From contig CAWCXF010000006.1 in assembly GCA_963799455.1 (NCBI GenBank), positions 272,748 to 336,747 on the forward strand: a stretch of DNA of 64,000 bases, given 5' to 3'. Below are positions 44,306 through 53,708 of this stretch, piece by piece. A model generated the notes under the pieces. The model did no database searches. It saw only the letters and a list, made by a program, of their open reading frames with translations, and was not told the origin of the DNA. The position numbers and the translations under genes are program-made. Each line of letters starts with the position of its first letter. Position 1 is the stretch's first letter. This stretch comes from CAWCXF01 sp963799455. GTDB taxonomy: Bacteria > Pseudomonadota > Alphaproteobacteria > Rhodobacterales > Rhodobacteraceae.

Positions 44306-46494
44306 GCCCCGCCGCGATCCCGGGCGCGATCCCGAACGCCGGAGTGAGCGTCGTCATCCCCTGCCGCGACGCGGACCGAACGCTGGCCCAGGCGATCCGC
44401 TCGGTCCTGAACCAGACCGTGCCGCCCGACGAGGTGCTGGTGATCGACGACGGCTCGGAGGATGCGAGCCGCGAGGTGGCGCGCGGCTTCGGCCCGCCCG
44501 TGGCGCTCCACGAGGGGCCGGCGCGGGGGGCCGCGGCGGCGCGGGCGGCGGGCGGCGCGCTCGCGCGGGGCGCGCGGGTGATGTTCCTCGACGCCGACGA
44601 CCTCCTGACGCCGCGCACGCTCGCGGCGCTGAACGCGGCGCTCGACGGCTCGCCCGAGCCCGCGGTGGCGCTCTGCCCCTGGGACCGGCTGGAACGCGAG
44701 GGCTGCGCCTGGCTCGTGCGCCCGCCCTCGGCAGAGCCGCGCCGGCCGGGGCAGGACGACCTCTCGGCCTGGCTGACCGGCGCCTGGTCGCCGCCCTGCG
44801 CCGTGCTGTGGGGCCGGGCCGCCTACGAGCGCGCGGGCGGCTGGGACGAGGACAGCCGGGGCGACGACGACGGCCGCCTGATGCGGCGCGCCTTCGCGCG
44901 CGGGGTGCCCGTGCGGCGGACGAGCGAAGGGCTCGCGCTCTACCGCCGCGCGCCCGGCGGGGGCTCGCTCAGCGCGCGGCGGTTCTCCGAGGAGGGGCTT
45001 CGCTCGCGGCTGCGCGCGCTCGCGGACACGCGCGCCGAGCTGGAGCGGGCCGGACGGCCGCGCGCGGCGCGCGCCGCTCTGGCGGAAGCCGCCGCGACCC
45101 TGCGCCGCGACGCCTGGGGCCACCCCGGGATCGTCGCGGCCTGCGAGGCGCTCCGAGGCCGGCCGCCGCGGGCGGCCGGCCTCGGAGCGCCGCGGGCGAG
45201 GCTGGGCCGTGCCGCCGCGCGGGCGCGAGACGGGCTGGCGGACCGGCTCGGTCCCGCCCGCCGCGCGGGCGGCCCGCGCGAGACGCCCGTCGATGCCCGC
45301 GACGGCGGCGCCGGAGGCGAGGATCCCGCCGCGCTCGTCGACGGCTCGCCCATTGCGGCCCGACGCTCCGGCGCCGGGACGCCGCTCCTCCGTCGCGCTC
45401 GACGGGATGGTGGGACGGTCGGCCTCTCGAGCCCTGGCCCCGATCCGGGAAGGGCGCCGATCCTGGCCGCGGACGCGCCGGAGCACGGCCTGCGCCGGGC
45501 GGGCGCACCGATCGCCGGGCCCCCCGATGGCGGGGAGGATTTCGGTGCGGCCCCCCTCGTCAGCGTCGTCATCCCGACCCACGACCGCGCGGCGGCGACC
45601 GAGCGCGCGGCGCGCTCCGTGCTCGCGCAGTCCCACCGCGCGCTGGAGCTCCTGGTGATCGACGACGGCTCGACCGACGGCACCGCCGAGCGGGTGGAGG
45701 CTCTGGGCGACCCGCGCCTGCGCGTGGTGCGTCAGCGAAACGCTGGCGTGGCGGCCGCGCGCAACCGCGGGCTCGCCGAGGCGAAGGGCGCCTACGTCGC
45801 GTTCCTCGACTCCGACGATGCCTGGCGCCCCGACAAGCTCGCGCGGCAGGTCGCGGCGCTGGAGGCCGCGCCCGCCCGTGTCGGGATCTGCACCACCGGG
45901 GCGGAGATCCGGCCCCGCGTCGGCCCGGCCGAGATCCGGCGCCCCGAGATCCGCGGCGACGCCTTCGCGGCGCTCCTGCTGCGCAACCTCGTCCATGCGC
46001 CGACCTCCTGCGCGCTCATCCGGCGCGAGGTCGCCGAGGCCGTGGGCGGCTTCGACCCCACCTTGCCCGCGATCGAGGATTGGGAGTGGCTCCAGCGCGC
46101 GACCCGGCTCTACGACATCGCGGCGGTGGACGAGCCGCTGACCCTCTACGCGGACGAGGACCGCGACGGCCCCCGCCGCTCGCGCGACTTCGAGGCCAAC
46201 ATGGCCGCGCGCGAGATGCTCTGGCGGCGCAACCGCCACGCGCTGCGGCGGATCGGGGCGTCGCACCTCTACCTCATGGAGAGCGCGCGGCGCGAGCTGC
46301 GCGAGGCCGGGGGCAGCGCCGCGCGCGGCCGCCGGCTGGTGCTGCGCGCGCTGGCCGAGCGGCCGGTGGCCGCGGGCACCTGGCCGTGGCTCGGCTACAT
46401 GCTGGCGCCCCGGTCCCTGCGCGCGTGGTTGCGTGCCATCGACGCGCCGCGCCACGCGCGGGCGAAGGCGGCGCGTCGGACGGTGGGCCCGTGA
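44302..46494 (+). CDS. Tandem GT2 glycosyltransferase (two catalytic domains)
   Basis: 730 aa with two complete GT2 (GT-A) domains. Domain one (residues ~13-250): VSVVIPCRDADRTL, VIDDGSEDAS, MFLDADDLL. Domain two (~415-650): VSVVIPTHDRAAAT, VIDDGSTDGT, AFLDSDDAW with RNAGVAAARNRGL. The DxD-type acidic motifs are kept in both, so both may be active. They are joined by ~160 residues of Arg/Ala/Pro/Gly-rich linker encoded by DNA that contains a 21-bp perfect hairpin. Such a protein could add two sugars in succession. Starts inside the GT61 stop; ends inside the ABC exporter start. Confidence 0.88.
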   Translation: MSPAAIPGAIPNAGVSVVIPCRDADRTLAQAIRSVLNQTVPPDEVLVIDDGSEDASREVARGFGPPVALHEGPARGAAAARAAGGALARGARVMFLDADDLLTPRTLAALNAALDGSPEPAVALCPWDRLEREGCAWLVRPPSAEPRRPGQDDLSAWLTGAWSPPCAVLWGRAAYERAGGWDEDSRGDDDGRLMRRAFARGVPVRRTSEGLALYRRAPGGGSLSARRFSEEGLRSRLRALADTRAELERAGRPRAARAALAEAAATLRRDAWGHPGIVAACEALRGRPPRAAGLGAPRARLGRAAARARDGLADRLGPARRAGGPRETPVDARDGGAGGEDPAALVDGSPIAARRSGAGTPLLRRARRDGGTVGLSSPGPDPGRAPILAADAPEHGLRRAGAPIAGPPDGGEDFGAAPLVSVVIPTHDRAAATERAARSVLAQSHRALELLVIDDGSTDGTAERVEALGDPRLRVVRQRNAGVAAARNRGLAEAKGAYVAFLDSDDAWRPDKLARQVAALEAAPARVGICTTGAEIRPRVGPAEIRRPEIRGDAFAALLLRNLVHAPTSCALIRREVAEAVGGFDPTLPAIEDWEWLQRATRLYDIAAVDEPLTLYADEDRDGPRRSRDFEANMAAREMLWRRNRHALRRIGASHLYLMESARRELREAGGSAARGRRLVLRALAERPVAAGTWPWLGYMLAPRSLRAWLRAIDAPRHARAKAARRTVGP
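45147..45191. repeat. 21-bp perfect inverted repeat, 3-base loop, inside the GT2 linker
   Basis: Arms 45147-45167 and 45171-45191 are exact complements (GGCGCTCCGAGGCCGGCCGC plus C), loop GCG. It lies at codons ~282-297 of the tandem GT2 gene. It has the form of a strong terminator or pause hairpin without a T run. Confidence 0.95.
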
Positions 46495-48284
46495 GGCGCG
46501 CCTTCGCCGACCTCTGGGGGCTCTTGGAGCCCCGCGAGCGGCGGCGCTTCGCGCTGCTCGTCGCGATGACCTGCATGGCGGGGCTGCTCGACGCGCTCGG
46601 CATCGCCTCGCTGCTGCCGTTCCTCGCGCTCGTCGCCAACCCGCAGATGACCGAGACCAACCCCGTGCTCGCGCGCCTGTCGGAGATGCTGGGCGATCCG
46701 CCCGCCAACGACCTCCTGGCGGTGGTGGGGCTCCTGGTGCTGCTCGCGGTCGCCATCGGCCTGACGGCGCGCGCCGTCGCCTTCTACGCGCTGACGCGCT
46801 TCGTGCGCATGCGCGAGCTGACGCTCGGCCGGCGGCTGCTGCACCGCTACCTGTCGCGCCCCTACGCGTGGTTCCTCGGCCGCCACAGCGCGGATCTGGG
46901 CAAGACGCTGCTGTCGGAGGTCCAGCAGGTCGTCACGGGGCCGTTCGACGCCGCCATCCGGCTCATCGCGCAATGCGTGGTGGCGCTCTTCATCGTCGCG
47001 GTGCTGGTCGCCATCGACCCGCTCGCGGCGCTCGGCGCGGGCGTGATCGTGGGCGGCGCCTACGCGCTCATCAGCCGGCTGCTCCTTCGCCAGATGCCCC
47101 GGCTCGGCCGCGAGCGCATCGCCGCCAACCGCGAGCGCTTCCAGGTCACGCACGAGGCGCTGGGCGGCATCAAGGACGTGAAGATCCTCGATCTCGAGCG
47201 GCGCTACCTCGCGCGCTTCGTCGAGCCCGCGGGACGCCTGGCCTCGATCCAGGCGCGCGCCCAGATCACCGCCGAGATGCCGCGCTACCTGCTCGAAGGC
47301 ACCGCCTTCGCCTCCATGATCCTGTTCGTGGTGTGGCTCCTGCGGACCTCCGAGGGGAGCCTGGAGACGGTCCTGCCGACGCTCGGCGCCTTCGCCTTCG
47401 CGGGCGTGCGCCTCTTCCCCGCGCTCCAGGAGATCTTCCGCTCCGCCACCCGGCTGCGCTTCGGCGCGCCCGCGCTCGCCGCGCTGCGCGAGGAGCTCGA
47501 AGGCCCCGCGCGCCGCCCGGCCGGCGCGGATGACGGGCCGGCCCTGCCGCTCAACGAGCGGCTCGCCGTCGAGGACGTGACGTTCCGCTACCCCGGCGCC
47601 GACCGGCCGGCGCTGATCGAGCTGAGCCTCGACATCGAGGCCGGCAGCGCGGTCGGCATCGTCGGCTCCACCGGCGCGGGCAAGTCCACCCTGGTCGATC
47701 TGATCCTGGGCCTGCTGGAGCCCGACGAGGGGACGCTGACGGCCGACGGGGTGGCGCTCACCGGCGCCGCGCTGCGCCGCTGGCGCCGCTCGATCGGCTA
47801 CGTGCCGCAGTCGATCTTCCTCACCGACGACTCGATCGCCGGCAACATCGCCTTCGGCCAGACCGAGGAGGAGATCGACATGGCGCGCGTCGCCGAGGCC
47901 GCGCGCCAGGCGCAGCTCGACGAGGTGGTGGCCGCGCTCCCCGCCGGCCTGATGACGCCGATCGGCGAGCGCGGCGCGCGCCTCTCGGGCGGGCAGAGGC
48001 AGCGCATCGGCATCGCGCGCGCGCTCTATCGCCGACCGCCCGTGCTGGTGCTTGACGAGGCCACCAGCGCGCTCGACACGCTCACCGAGCGCGCCCTGAT
48101 GCGCACCATCGGCGCGCTCGCCGGGGAGAGGACCGTGGTGATGATCGCCCACCGCCTGTCGAGCGTGCGGCACGCCGACCGCATCTTCCTCCTCGAAGGG
48201 GGCCGGCTCGCCGCCTCGGGGCGCTACGGCGAGCTGGTCGAGCGCTCCGCCGCCTTCCGCCGCCTGCACGAAGCCGGCACGTGA
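46491..48284 (+). CDS. ABC exporter, MsbA/PglK-like flippase
   Basis: 597-aa half transporter: an N-terminal membrane domain (FALLVAMTCMAGLLDALGIASLLPFLALV, VALFIVAVLVAI and others) fused to an ATPase. Walker A GSTGAGKSTLVDLI, Q-loop GYVPQSIFL, signature RLSGGQRQRIGIARAL, Walker B VLVLDEATSALD, switch His AHRLSSV. The N-terminal LLEPRERRRFALLVAMT and the conserved GGIKDVKIL loop are typical of PglK-like lipid-linked oligosaccharide flippases. GTG 46491 overlaps the GT2 stop. Within this operon it probably flips or exports the assembled glycolipid. Confidence 0.92.
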   Translation: MRRAFADLWGLLEPRERRRFALLVAMTCMAGLLDALGIASLLPFLALVANPQMTETNPVLARLSEMLGDPPANDLLAVVGLLVLLAVAIGLTARAVAFYALTRFVRMRELTLGRRLLHRYLSRPYAWFLGRHSADLGKTLLSEVQQVVTGPFDAAIRLIAQCVVALFIVAVLVAIDPLAALGAGVIVGGAYALISRLLLRQMPRLGRERIAANRERFQVTHEALGGIKDVKILDLERRYLARFVEPAGRLASIQARAQITAEMPRYLLEGTAFASMILFVVWLLRTSEGSLETVLPTLGAFAFAGVRLFPALQEIFRSATRLRFGAPALAALREELEGPARRPAGADDGPALPLNERLAVEDVTFRYPGADRPALIELSLDIEAGSAVGIVGSTGAGKSTLVDLILGLLEPDEGTLTADGVALTGAALRRWRRSIGYVPQSIFLTDDSIAGNIAFGQTEEEIDMARVAEAARQAQLDEVVAALPAGLMTPIGERGARLSGGQRQRIGIARALYRRPPVLVLDEATSALDTLTERALMRTIGALAGERTVVMIAHRLSSVRHADRIFLLEGGRLAASGRYGELVERSAAFRRLHEAGT

Positions 48285-48381
48285 GCACGCGTGAGCCCAT
48301 GGGCGCGACCGACCCCGCGGGCGGGATCCCGCCCGCCTGCCCGGACGGGCTCGTGGGCGGACATGCGGGGCGGGGCCGCGC

Positions 48382-49359
48382 GTGAGCGCGCCCGAGAAGC
48401 TCGTGCCGCCCTTCGGCGAGGCGCCCTCGGCCGGGCCGCTCGTCTCGGTGGTGATCCCCACCTTCCGCCGCCCGCGCCTGGTGCGCGAGGCCGTGCGATC
48501 GGCGCTGGCGCAGAGCTTGCGCGAGATCGAGGTGATCGTGGTGGTGGACGGCGAGGACGGGACCGAGGAGACCGTCCGCGCGCTCGCCTCCTTCGAGGAC
48601 GCGCGCCTCAGCGTGCTCTGCCCCGGCCATCATCTGGGCAACGCGGCCGCGCGCAACGCCGGCGTCGAGGCGGCGGGCGCGCCCTGGATCGCGCTGCTCG
48701 ACGACGACGACGTGTGGATGCCCGACAAGCTCGCGCTCCAGCTCGCCGCGGCCGGGGCCGCCGCGTCCCGCTACCCGGTGGTCTCGTGCCGCTTCGTCGT
48801 GCGAGGCGATGCGTTCGAGACGGTCTGGCCGCGCCGCCTGCCCGTGCGGGGCCAGCCCGTCGGCGACTACCTGCTGTGCCGCCACCGGCCCGCCACCGGC
48901 GACGGGGTGGTCCAGACCTCGACCGTGCTGGCGCCGGCCGAGCTGTTCCGCCTCTGCCCCTTCGACGCCGCCTGCCGGCGCTTCGTGGACGTGGACTGGC
49001 TGCTGCGCGCCGCCGCGGTGGACGGCTTCGAGCTGGTGTTCGCCGACGCCTCCCGGCCGCTCTCGGTGTGGCGCATCGACGACCGCCCGCGCGTGTCGCT
49101 CCAGGGCGACTGGCGCGAGGACGTGGCCTGGATGCGCGCCCGCCGGCATCTCGTGAGCCGCCGCGCCTATGGCGGCTTCATGCTGACGCTGCCCTCGATC
49201 CGCGCCGCGCGCGCGCGAGACCGCCGCGCCTTCCCGAGCCTGATGCGCGAGGCGTTCCGCGGCGGGCGCCCCGGCTGGGCCGAGATGGCGTTCCACGTCG
49301 GCAACTTCGCCTTCCCGCCACGACTGCGGCGGCGGCTGGCCGCGCTCAGCGGCGGCTGA
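48382..49359 (+). CDS. GT2 family glycosyltransferase
   Basis: 325-aa single-domain GT2: VSVVIPTFRRPRLVREAV, VVVDGEDGTEETV, GNAAARNAGVEAAGAPWIALLDDDDVW (the acidic motif here DDDD) and, near the end, RRFVDVDWLLRAAAVDGFELVF. GTG 48382 is the start, ~100 bases after the exporter stop; the gap has open frames but no gene. It probably extends the same glycan. Confidence 0.88.
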   Translation: MSAPEKLVPPFGEAPSAGPLVSVVIPTFRRPRLVREAVRSALAQSLREIEVIVVVDGEDGTEETVRALASFEDARLSVLCPGHHLGNAAARNAGVEAAGAPWIALLDDDDVWMPDKLALQLAAAGAAASRYPVVSCRFVVRGDAFETVWPRRLPVRGQPVGDYLLCRHRPATGDGVVQTSTVLAPAELFRLCPFDAACRRFVDVDWLLRAAAVDGFELVFADASRPLSVWRIDDRPRVSLQGDWREDVAWMRARRHLVSRRAYGGFMLTLPSIRAARARDRRAFPSLMREAFRGGRPGWAEMAFHVGNFAFPPRLRRRLAALSGG

Positions 49360-49399
49360 GCCCCGCGCATCGCCGGCCCGGCCGCGGCCGAGGAGCCCC

Positions 49400-50614
49400 A
49401 TGACGACACCGATCCCTCACGCCTCGCGCGACGCGCCGCTGGTCGAGATCCGCGGCCCTTGGCTTGCGAACAAGGGCGACGCGCTGATGCTCCAGGCGGT
49501 GGTCGCGGCGCTCGGCGGGCGCTTCGCGCTCGCGGCCGAAGGCGGGCTCGGGACGGCGCGCCTGCCGCGCGGCGCGGGCGTCGAGCGCCTCGCCTGGGGC
49601 GGCGTCGAGGAGGCGCGGCTGTCGAAGGGCTGGATGACGCGCACCCGCCGCGCGCAGGCGCTGCGCGACGCCGCGCTGCTGGCGCTGCCCGAGCGCGCCC
49701 GCAGGGCGCTGCGGCTGCGGGGCGGGCGCGAGGTCCGGGGCCTGATCGACGCCTCGGGCTTCGCCTATGGCGACCAGTGGGGGCCGGAGCGGATGCGCAG
49801 GCGGGCGGCCTACTACGCCATGCTGAAGGGGAGCGGCGTGCGCCTCGTCCTGGCGCCCCAGGCGCTGGGGCCGTTCGAGCGGCCCGAGATCCGCGACGCC
49901 GCCCGCGCGCTCCTCGCGCCGTTCGAGCGGGCCTACGCGCGCGACGGACGCTCGAAGCGCCATCTCGACGCGCTCGACCTGCCGCCGGGCGTGGCGCGGG
50001 TGGCGCCCGACGTCACCCACCTGCTCCACCCGCCCGCCCCGCCCGCGGGCGCGTGGGGGCAGCGCGCCTGCGTCGTGCCCAACGCGCGCATGCTCGACCG
50101 CACCGAGGGCGAGGTGGCCGGGCGCTACGTCGCCTTCCTGCTCGCCGCGCTGCGCCTCATGCGCGAGGCGGGGCTCGACCCGTTCTTGATGCTGCACGAG
50201 AGCAACGACGCGGGCCTCGCGGCAGAGATCGCGCGCCGCGCCGGAGGAGGGGCCGGAGGGGGGGTCGAGATCGTCGATCCGCCCGCGCCGGAGGCCAAGG
50301 CGATCCTCGGCGCGGCCCGCGTCGTGCTCAGCTCGCGCTACCACGCGCTGATCGGCGCGCTGTCGCAAGGCGTGCCGACCATCGGCACCTCCTGGTCGCA
50401 CAAATACGATCAGCTGTTCGAGGAGTATGGCTGCCCCGAGATGCTGCTCACGCCGCTCGCGGGCGAGGCGACCTTGCGCGACCGGCTGGCGCGCGCGCTG
50501 GAGGCGCCCTCGCGCGACGCGCTGCGCGCGACGCTCCGCGACGCCGCGCGGGCCCAATCGGCCAAGGTCGAGGCGATGTGGGACGACCTGCGCGGCGTCC
50601 TGGGCGGAGCCTAG
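49400..50614 (+). CDS. Polysaccharide pyruvyl transferase family protein
   Basis: 404 aa of the PS_pyruv_trans (WcaK/AmsJ) family. Landmarks: EIRGPWLANKGDALMLQAVVAAL at the N-terminus, RLVLAPQALGPFE, VVPNARMLDR, and the C-terminal VVLSSRYHALIGALSQGVPTIGTSWSHKYDQLFEEYG. Members transfer pyruvate from phosphoenolpyruvate to a sugar as a ketal, or act on related substrates. It is the last + strand gene of the glycan operon and converges on a sulfotransferase; the two stop codons share CTAG (50611-50614). Confidence 0.88.
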   Translation: MTTPIPHASRDAPLVEIRGPWLANKGDALMLQAVVAALGGRFALAAEGGLGTARLPRGAGVERLAWGGVEEARLSKGWMTRTRRAQALRDAALLALPERARRALRLRGGREVRGLIDASGFAYGDQWGPERMRRRAAYYAMLKGSGVRLVLAPQALGPFERPEIRDAARALLAPFERAYARDGRSKRHLDALDLPPGVARVAPDVTHLLHPPAPPAGAWGQRACVVPNARMLDRTEGEVAGRYVAFLLAALRLMREAGLDPFLMLHESNDAGLAAEIARRAGGGAGGGVEIVDPPAPEAKAILGAARVVLSSRYHALIGALSQGVPTIGTSWSHKYDQLFEEYGCPEMLLTPLAGEATLRDRLARALEAPSRDALRATLRDAARAQSAKVEAMWDDLRGVLGGA

Positions 50615-51642
50615 CGCGGGCGCGCCGCGCGCCCTGCGAGGACGCCGCGCACCGCCAGCTCGACCGTCCCGACGAGGGCGGCGGCCCGGGCCAGGCGGAG
50701 CGCGGCCCGGCCCGCGGCCGAAGGGCTCGCGGGCCGGTAGCCGCAGCGCGCCATCGCCTCGCCCGCAACCGCCTCCATCGCCGCGACCTCGCGCGCGGTG
50801 AGGTCGCCGCGCCATCTGTCGAGCGAGCCCGCACCCACCGGCCGCCGCGACGCCGCGTGATGGCGCTCGCGCCAGTCGCGCCAGCCCTCGCCCAGCGCGG
50901 CGCCGTCCGCGGCCGGCGCCGGCTGCCCGCGGCGATCGGCCATCATGGCGGGCTCGAAGGCCTCGCCGAGGAAGGCGCAGACGCGGCGCAGGACGGCCTC
51001 GGGCTCGGCCACGAGATCCTCGTAGGGGACCAGCGTCGCGCGCGGGTCGCGCAGGAGCGCCGGCACGGCCTCGTCGTAGGCCCGGCACCAGTGGCGCGCC
51101 TCCTCGGCCACGACGTGCAGCCGCGTCAGCCGCGCCGAGGCCGTGCCGGCGTAGCGCATCGCCTGCGCCGCCCAGGGCGCCCTCATCTTCGAGGCCGCCA
51201 CCGCACGCGGGTCGCGCCGCAAGACGATCACGCGCGCGTCGGGGAACCAGTCGAGCAGGGTGCGCGCGTGGCGCCAATGGCCCGGCGTCTTCTCGCCCAC
51301 GCGCGGCTTGCCCTGCGCCTCGCCGTAGGCCGCCATCATCGCCGCCAGCGCCGCGCGGGGCGAACGCTCGGACCCCCGCTCCAGGATCGCGCGGGCGCGC
51401 TCGGGCGTCACGCCCAAGTCGGCGAAGCGCTTCGAGGCGAGATAGCCGCGCCAGCCGGCCTCGAATCCGCGCGGGCCCGCGGCGGCGGCCCCCCCGGCGT
51501 GCTCCCGCCAGATGGCGCAGAAATGGGTCTCGGGCGTCACGGCGATGCGCGAATGGGCCGACAGCAGGCTCTGGAGCAGCGTCGTGCCCGAGCGGCCGAC
51601 GCCGACGACGAAGATCGGCGGCTCGGCGAGGAGGGGGGTCAT
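50611..51642 (-). CDS. Sulfotransferase (PAPS-dependent), type 1
   Basis: 343 aa. PAPS 5'-phosphosulfate loop: FVVGVGRSGTTLLQSLLSAH near the N-terminus; 3'-phosphate region: ARVIVLRRDPRAVAASKMR; also VPYEDLVAEPEAVLRRVCAFLGE, typical of Sulfotransfer_3-type enzymes. It would transfer sulfate from PAPS to a hydroxyl or amine of a glycan or lipid. It is divergent from a second, different sulfotransferase (99-base gap). PAPS would need APS kinase, not in this window. Confidence 0.9.
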   Translation of the reverse strand: MTPLLAEPPIFVVGVGRSGTTLLQSLLSAHSRIAVTPETHFCAIWREHAGGAAAAGPRGFEAGWRGYLASKRFADLGVTPERARAILERGSERSPRAALAAMMAAYGEAQGKPRVGEKTPGHWRHARTLLDWFPDARVIVLRRDPRAVAASKMRAPWAAQAMRYAGTASARLTRLHVVAEEARHWCRAYDEAVPALLRDPRATLVPYEDLVAEPEAVLRRVCAFLGEAFEPAMMADRRGQPAPAADGAALGEGWRDWRERHHAASRRPVGAGSLDRWRGDLTAREVAAMEAVAGEAMARCGYRPASPSAAGRAALRLARAAALVGTVELAVRGVLAGRAARPR

Positions 51643-51741
51643 GGCGGTCGCGCTCCGGGCTCGGGCGCGCCGTTCTAGACCCGGGGCGGGGCGGGGCGAT
51701 AGCCCCGAAGCGGACGCTCGACGCGCCGGCCGCCCTGCGGC

Positions 51742-52623
51742 ATGCTCATGCGCATGGACGCGACGGGGCGGGGCGGGACGCATCGAGGGGGCGACGCGCT
51801 CCTGATGGCGCCGCGGTCGGTGGACCGGCGCCTCGCGCGGGGGCGGGGGTTCGCGCTCGCGCGGGCGACGGCTCGACTGCGCGCGCTGCCCGACTTCCTC
51901 GTCCTGGGCGCGATGAAGGCCGGCACATCGAGCCTCTTCCACCACCTGACGCGCCACCCGCAGGTGCGCGGCCCCTATCGCAAGGAGATCCACTATTTCG
52001 GCCTCGGCCGCCGGGCCGGGCGGGGCCTCGGCTGGTATCGCGCCCACTTCCCCGTGCGGCGCGGCGCCGCGTGGCTCACCGGGGAGGCCACGCCGGACTA
52101 CCTCTACGACCCCGACGTGCCCGCCCGCATCCGCGAGGCGCTCCCCGCCATCCGGCTGATCGCGGTCCTGCGCGAGCCGGCCTCCCGCGCCGTCTCGCAC
52201 TACTTCCACGAGGTCCGCATGGGCCGCGAGACCCTGCCCATCGAGGAGGCCTTCGCGATCGAGGAGGCGCGCCTCGCGCACGCCGCGGCCGTGGGCGAGA
52301 GGGGCCGCGAGACGCTGCATCACGCCTGCTACCGCCGGCGCGGCCTCTATGCCGAGCAGATCGAGCGATACCTGGCGCTCTTCCCCCGCGAGCGGCTGCT
52401 GATCCTTGGCTCGGGCGAGCTGCGCCGCGAGCCCGAGGCCGCGATGGCGCGGGTGTTCGCCCATCTCGGCCTGCCGCCCGCCGCGATCGACGCGCGAGCC
52501 GAGCGCAACGTCGGCGCAGGCCAGGCGCCGCCGCCGCCCGCGCTCGTGGGGGCGCTGCGCGCCTGGTTCGAGCCCCACGACGCGCGGCTCGCGGCTCTCC
52601 TCGGCGGCCTGCCGGAGTGGTGA
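51742..52623 (+). CDS. Sulfotransferase, heparan-sulfate type
   Basis: 293 aa. PAPS loop FLVLGAMKAGTSSLFHHLTRHPQV, then KEIHYFGL, WLTGEATPDYLYDP, LIAVLREPASRAVSHYFHEVRMG (3'-phosphate site) and CYRRRGLYAEQIERYLALF, the order typical of heparan N/O-sulfotransferase-like bacterial enzymes. It is clearly a different subfamily from the neighbour at 50611. ATG 51742 is the first in frame; ATG 51748 or 51754 region starts cannot be excluded. Acts most plausibly on the glycan made by the adjacent cluster. Confidence 0.9.
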   Translation: MLMRMDATGRGGTHRGGDALLMAPRSVDRRLARGRGFALARATARLRALPDFLVLGAMKAGTSSLFHHLTRHPQVRGPYRKEIHYFGLGRRAGRGLGWYRAHFPVRRGAAWLTGEATPDYLYDPDVPARIREALPAIRLIAVLREPASRAVSHYFHEVRMGRETLPIEEAFAIEEARLAHAAAVGERGRETLHHACYRRRGLYAEQIERYLALFPRERLLILGSGELRREPEAAMARVFAHLGLPPAAIDARAERNVGAGQAPPPPALVGALRAWFEPHDARLAALLGGLPEW

Positions 52624-52730
52624 GAGGATGGGCGGGCGGCGCTGGAGTCCGGCGCCCGCGCGCGTTAGCCTGTGCCCGGAGCGGGGGCGGGCAGGGCCCC
52701 GGGATCGCTCGCACCCTTGGGAGGACATCC

Positions 52731-53708
52731 ATGACGCCACTCCGCCACATGGCGCTCGGGCTCGCGGGAGCCGCGCTGATCGCCGGCCCCGCGTCGGCGC
52801 AGACCGCGCTCAAGCTCGGCTACTCGCTCGGGCCGGAGAGCCACTACGGCGTCGGCGCCACCGCCATGGCCGACACGCTCGCGGAGCTGTCGGGCGGGGA
52901 GATGACCATCGAGCAGTTCCCGGCCAACGCGCTCGGCGGCGAGCGCGAGATGGTCGAGGGCGCCCAGATCGGCACCGTGGACCTCGTCATCACCTCGACG
53001 GGGCCGGTGGGCAACTTCGTGCCCGCCACGCTGATCACCGACATCCCGTTCCTGTTCCGCGACTACGCGCACGCGCAGGCGGTGCTCGACGGCCCGATCG
53101 GGCAGGAGATCCTCGACCAGTTCCCCGAGAGCGGGCTGGTGGCGCTGGCCTGGGGCGAGAACGGGTTCCGCAACCTGACGAACGACGTGCGGCCCGTGCG
53201 CACGCCCGAGGACGCCCAGGGCCTCAAGGTCCGCACGATGGAGAACCAGGTCCACATGCAGGCCTTCGAGAGCTTGGGCGTGCTGCCCACGCCGATGGCC
53301 TTCCCCGAGCTCTTCACCGCGCTCCAGCAGGGCACGGTGGACGGGCAGGAGAACCCGATCGGCGTGATCCTGTCGGCCGACTTCGCCCAGGTCCAGGACT
53401 ACCTGTCGCTCACCAACCACGTCTACTCGCCCGCGCTGATCCTGGCCTCGCCGCTCGTGTATGACGGGCTCACCGAGGAGCAGCAGGGCTGGCTGGAGGA
53501 GGCCGCCCAGGCGGGCGCCCGGGCGATGCGAGAGAAGGTGCGCCAGGACGCCGACGAGGGCGTGGCCATGCTGAAGGAGCAGGGCATGGAGGTCACCGAG
53601 GACGTGGACCGCGCGGCCTTCGAGGAGGCGCTCGCCCCCGCCTATGAGGCCTATGCCGAGCAGTTCGGCCAGGACAAGATCGACGCGATCCGGAACACCG
53701 GCCTCTGA
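52731..53708 (+). CDS. dctP: TRAP solute-binding protein, DctP family
   Basis: 325-aa periplasmic receptor: signal peptide ending GPASAQ (residues ~1-23), then LKLGYSLGPESHYGVGATAMADTLAELSGG, IEQFPANALGGEREMVEGAQIGTVDLV, KVRTMENQVHMQAF and LQQGTVDGQENP, the carboxylate-binding core with the family's conserved Arg (KVR). ATG 52731 has GGGAGGA. It delivers an organic acid or sugar acid to the DctQM permease, ~510 bases downstream. Confidence 0.93.
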   Translation: MTPLRHMALGLAGAALIAGPASAQTALKLGYSLGPESHYGVGATAMADTLAELSGGEMTIEQFPANALGGEREMVEGAQIGTVDLVITSTGPVGNFVPATLITDIPFLFRDYAHAQAVLDGPIGQEILDQFPESGLVALAWGENGFRNLTNDVRPVRTPEDAQGLKVRTMENQVHMQAFESLGVLPTPMAFPELFTALQQGTVDGQENPIGVILSADFAQVQDYLSLTNHVYSPALILASPLVYDGLTEEQQGWLEEAAQAGARAMREKVRQDADEGVAMLKEQGMEVTEDVDRAAFEEALAPAYEAYAEQFGQDKIDAIRNTGL

